A program made the position numbers and the translations under genes. From Eriocheir sinensis (taxonomy: Eukaryota; Arthropoda; Malacostraca; Decapoda; Varunidae): a stretch of 64,000 nt of DNA. The notes beneath the pieces were generated by a model that was not told the DNA's origin, made no database searches, and saw only the letters and a list, made by a program, of their open reading frames with translations. Where the stretch lies: the NCBI RefSeq assembly GCF_024679095.1, contig NC_066522.1:11129753-11193752 (forward strand), written 5' to 3'. Positions 60,311-64,000 of the stretch are shown one piece after another (positions within the stretch are counted from its first letter, which is position 1; every line of letters begins with the position of its first letter).

Positions 60311-60524
60311 CATTCAATTCACTGACCCGATACAAAAGAAATAATTACGACAATTGTGATTCTGGAAAGTCAGAGGAAATGTCACTGTGAATGTGTGAAG
60401 TTGAAAATGAATTCCGCCAATTATCTGAATTGCGACATTAATCTGAACTCGTGAGCCTCATGCGTGACGTGATACAGCCGCGGCCGGCGGGGCGCAGACA
60501 GGCTGGACAGAGAGAAAAAGAGAG
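60308..60524. other. Spacer
   Basis: Mixed sequence. Nothing recognised. Confidence 0.6.
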
Positions 60525-61000
60525 AAAAAGAGACGGACAGACAGACAGACAGACAGATCACACAGAGAGACAGATAGACAGACACAGACATATCACACAT
60601 ACACACAGACAGACAGACAGACAGACAGACACACAGGCAGACAGACAGATAGACAGACACAGACATATCACACATACACACATACAGACAGACAGACAGA
60701 CAGACACACAGGCAGACAGACATATAGACAGACAGACACAGATACACACAGACACACAGATAGACATACATACATACATTCATAAAGACAGACAGACACA
60801 GGCAGACAGACAACAATCAGAAACACAGACTGGCGAAACAGACAGTATAAAGAAACACAGAGGATCACTATATAGGCAGACAGACAAACAGACAGACGTA
60901 AACAGACAGACAACAGTCGGAAACACATACAGGCGAGACAGACATAAAAAAAAGAAACACTAAAGATTATTATATAAGCAGACAGACACAGACAATGATC
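60525..61000. repeat. (CAGA)n-rich block with longer repeats
   Basis: CAGA tetramers with a longer unit (AGACAGACACAGACATATCA) at about 60578 and 60653. A second unit, about 105 bp, carries CAGACAACARTCRGAAACA near 60808 and 60909. Confidence 0.93.
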
Positions 61001-61289
61001 ATGGACACGGGACAAGATTAATTGAAATGTTTATGACAACTATTAACGAGAAAACGACTGGCCAAATATGTCTGTGCGTGTCTGCTGACCCTGCTGTTTT
61101 ATGTCTGTCTGTCTGTCTGTCTGTCTGTGTGTCTGCCTCTCACATTAGTCTCCCAGGCATTCGACACCGCCATTAATATTCGCTCAAGACAGCCACCCTA
61201 ATTACCTGTTTCCGCACATAACAGTTCAATAATTAAAAAGTTATGCAATTGCTTCATTAGTCACCGTGACCGAGCTTCTCTAGCCTCCC
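61001..61289. other. Spacer with short (CTGT)n
   Basis: Mixed sequence with (CTGT)n near 61103-61127. Nothing else recognised. Confidence 0.65.
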
Positions 61290-61328
61290 AGTACACACAC
61301 ACGCGCACACACACACGCACACGCACAC

Positions 61329-61382
<54 letters not shown>
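61290..61382. repeat. (CA)n and (TC)n microsatellites
   Basis: Interrupted (CA)n at about 61292-61329, then (TC)n to about 61382. Confidence 0.97.
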
Positions 61383-61384
<2 letters not shown>

Positions 61385-61517
61385 TTATGTGGTTGTTGTA
61401 GCTTTTAATTACTCTGTCAGTCATAGTTTCAGTTGTTTTCCGCCTCTTTTTTTGTTTTGCAAGTTTGATCGCCAGTAATTTGGCAACACAGAAAATAAGC
61501 GACAATTTGGTCTGGGA

Positions 61518-61932
<415 letters not shown>

Positions 61933-62395
61933 TTTGTTAGCTCAAAGGCAAAACAAAATCAACAAAATAAAATGTCCCGCCCCTTAAACTCTGCTCCAAA
62001 GGAATGAAAAAAGAACGAGAGGCCAAAAGAGAGGTCACTTTCGGGTGGAGAGGTGCGCATTTTCCCTCCTCTTGAATGGAAAGACAGCTGAGGGGAGGCT
62101 GTTCCGATTTTAAACTAACGGAAGGGGAAAAAGGATGAAGATGCTGGTTAATTCTTGCATAAGGGATTTGGGTAGAATAAGGCTGAGGAAGGGTGGAAAG
62201 TCGTGTGCAGTGGGGCCGCGGGAAGAGGGTAGGCTGGCAATTAGCAAGTTCAGAAGAGCAAGCAACATGAAAGTATCGGTAGAAGACAGAAAGAGATGCA
62301 ACAATGCCGTGGAATTTAGGAGGTAGAAGACTGCTAATAAGTGGAGGGGCGTGGATAAGACGAAGAGCCTTTGACTCCACTCTGAATGGCGTATT
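61933..62395 (-). mobile_element. Jockey-type LINE, 3'-terminal fragment
   Basis: The minus strand holds an open frame (62380-61937) that reads ESKALRLIHAPPLISSLLP, then VASLSVFYRYFHVACSSEL, a proline/arginine-rich RPHCTR, and SFSP-like and LPLS-like steps. This is the pattern of the last part of many Jockey-like reverse transcriptases. The 3' end contains GAAAGTGACCTCTCTTTTGG, a T-rich stretch and TTTGCCTTTGAGCTAAC. It is the longest copy of the family also seen at 9605, 17682, 42881 and 45661. Confidence 0.8.
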
Positions 62396-62627
62396 GGCGA
62401 TGGTTGGTGGTGTGGAGGTGATGTTGTTGTGGTGGCAGTGATGGTGGTGGTGGTAGTTGGGATGGTGGTGGTTGGGTTGGTGGTGTGTGCGAGGAAATGT
62501 ACAATAAATATTCTTCAGGTGATATAATTTGTGGACCTGGTGTTAAAATGTATGGTCTAGGATTAGGTAAGAGAAAATGTATATCGCACCGAGATGATTA
62601 GAGAGTGGACTAACAATTTATAGCACG

Positions 62628-62707
<80 letters not shown>
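62396..62707. repeat. GGT-rich tract and (CA)n
   Basis: Loose GGTGGT sequence at about 62400-62490, mixed spacer, and perfect (CA)n at about 62629-62707. Confidence 0.92.
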
Positions 62708-62708
<1 letters not shown>

Positions 62709-62878
62709 GCACTCAGAAAGGCAAACAATCACACAAACAAACAAGACTGAGCAATTAAGTAAACAACAAACAGTCTACGTACTGATTTCCTTCTCGTGCG
62801 TCGATAAATATGCAACAAGTTTTAAATGTACGTTTGTGGCTGCCTAATTTACGACAGATATATGCAGCAATAACCTCA
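62708..62878. other. Spacer
   Basis: A/C-biased mixed sequence. Nothing recognised. Confidence 0.6.
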
Positions 62879-62880
62879 AT

Positions 62881-62954
<74 letters not shown>

Positions 62955-63300
62955 CCCAAATAATTAACAGCAAAAAAACAATAACACCACAAAAATAAGA
63001 CCGAAGAACCTCAATATCCAAAAAAAAAAAAATAAATAAATAAAAAATAAAATAAATAAATAAAACAAACAATGAAAACAACAGCAATAATAAGCAACAA
63101 CAACAAAAAAAACATCAACATCAACGAAGAGTAACAATAACAATTACTAGAGCAAAAAAGTGAAACGTAAAACAACAATGGTAACAACTGCTAAAAAAAG
63201 ACACAAGAAAAAAACAACTACACATAATAATAATAATAACAATAATAATAATAACAATGATAATAAGAGATAATAATAATAATAACACTCGCAGCAGCAG
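62879..63300. repeat. (CAA)n and A-rich AAT/AAAT tract
   Basis: Perfect (AAC)n at about 62881-62955, then A-rich sequence with AAAT tetramers near 63030-63065 and (AAT)n patches at 63226-63290. Confidence 0.95.
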
Positions 63301-63454
63301 AACCCGATAGAGCTATACGATCGACTGTCTCTCGTTACCTGAACTTTAAGGGACCCATCATTCCGCGCAGGAGGTTCAAGACTCAGCGATAACATAGATC
63401 CCCCAACGACACGAGAGGCGCGACGCACGACCCCCGCGACGCCCCTCACTCACA
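63301..63454. other. Spacer
   Basis: Short CpG-containing mixed sequence. Nothing recognised. Confidence 0.6.
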
Positions 63455-63857
63455 CGCACCCCCCCCCCCCCCACACACACACACATACACCCACCGACAC
63501 ATAAAAATACCCTTTCAAATACCCACCCCACACACACATAAAAATACCCTTTCAAATACCCACCCCACACACACTCACACACATACACTCACCCACACAT
63601 ACAAATACCCTTTCAAATACCCACCCCACACTCACTCACACACACCCACCCACACATACAAATACCCTTTCAAATACCCCCCCCCACACTCACACACATA
63701 CACCCACCCACACATACAAATACCCTTTCAAATACCCACCCCACACTCACTCACACACATACACCCACCGACACATACAAATACCCTTTCAAATACCCCC
63801 ACACACACACTCACACACATACACCCACCCACACATACAAATACCCTTTCAAATACT
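63455..63857. repeat. Minisatellite, about 60-bp unit, seven copies
   Basis: AAATACCCTTTCAAATACC recurs near 63506, 63540, 63605, 63659, 63717, 63778 and 63838. CACACATACACCCACC sequence lies between. The first interval is short and the others are about 54-65 bp. Confidence 0.94.
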
Positions 63858-64000
63858 CTGATGATCTTCAAGCACAAAACATAAACAAAATGAGTATTGT
63901 GATTGAAGTAATGTGGAGCGAGCGACACCATATGTATATTTTAAAAGGGATGTAATGAACTGGGCAGGAAAATTACGTTTATACATATTAAACTTTGGAG
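63858..64000. other. Spacer to window edge
   Basis: Mixed sequence. Nothing recognised. Confidence 0.6.

Overview
The window looks like non-coding DNA from a large, repeat-rich arthropod genome, most probably a decapod crustacean. This is inferred from four things: the extreme density of long (GA)n, (CA)n, (ATT)n and (GATA)n tracts, tRNA-headed SINEs, CR1/Jockey-like LINE fragments, and a LINE 3' end (61933-62395) that resembles sequence I associate with crab genomes. I found no intact protein-coding host gene, no rRNA and no functional tRNA gene. Almost every long open frame is a translated simple repeat or minisatellite. The only recognisable coding matter is decayed non-LTR reverse transcriptase.

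Layout. 1-4.8 kb: strand-asymmetric purine/pyrimidine blocks, (GAA)n, (GA)n, (AAT)n and short tandem arrays. 4.8-7.3 kb: a composite inverted structure, with a 230-bp MITE-like unit at each end, 170-bp satellite arms and an 0.8-kb loop. 7.3-13.6 kb: microsatellites, a MITE split by a LINE 3' end, T-rich arrays, and a 30-bp minisatellite carrying regularly spaced CACGTG sites. 14-21.2 kb: mostly non-repetitive DNA with microsatellites, a head-to-head MITE pair, a 29-bp hairpin, and a SINE whose tail has grown into a roughly 930-bp tetramer array. 21.2-32.6 kb: microsatellites, a SINE, a CR1-like LINE with an inverted 5' end, a second LINE fragment, and a 196-bp MITE with 9-bp flanking repeats. 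32.6-34.3 kb: a 21-bp minisatellite of about 80 copies. 34.3-41.8 kb: decayed and higher-order satellites, and the second 196-bp-type MITE nested inside a copy of the first MITE family. 41.8-64 kb: more SINE, LINE and satellite material, including exact-period 18-bp and 14-bp minisatellites.

The elements are layered. MITE family A (about 230 bp, at least 9 copies) is the oldest layer. A LINE 3' end and a copy of MITE family H have inserted into it, and in each case removing the insert restores the family A sequence. Nearly all identifiable retroelements lie on the minus strand, which would fit an intron of a plus-strand host gene, but no exon was found to prove it. I see no evidence for a novel enzymatic system. 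The most original content is the repeat architecture, above all the foldback-like composite at 4807-7320 and the two undescribed-looking MITE families.
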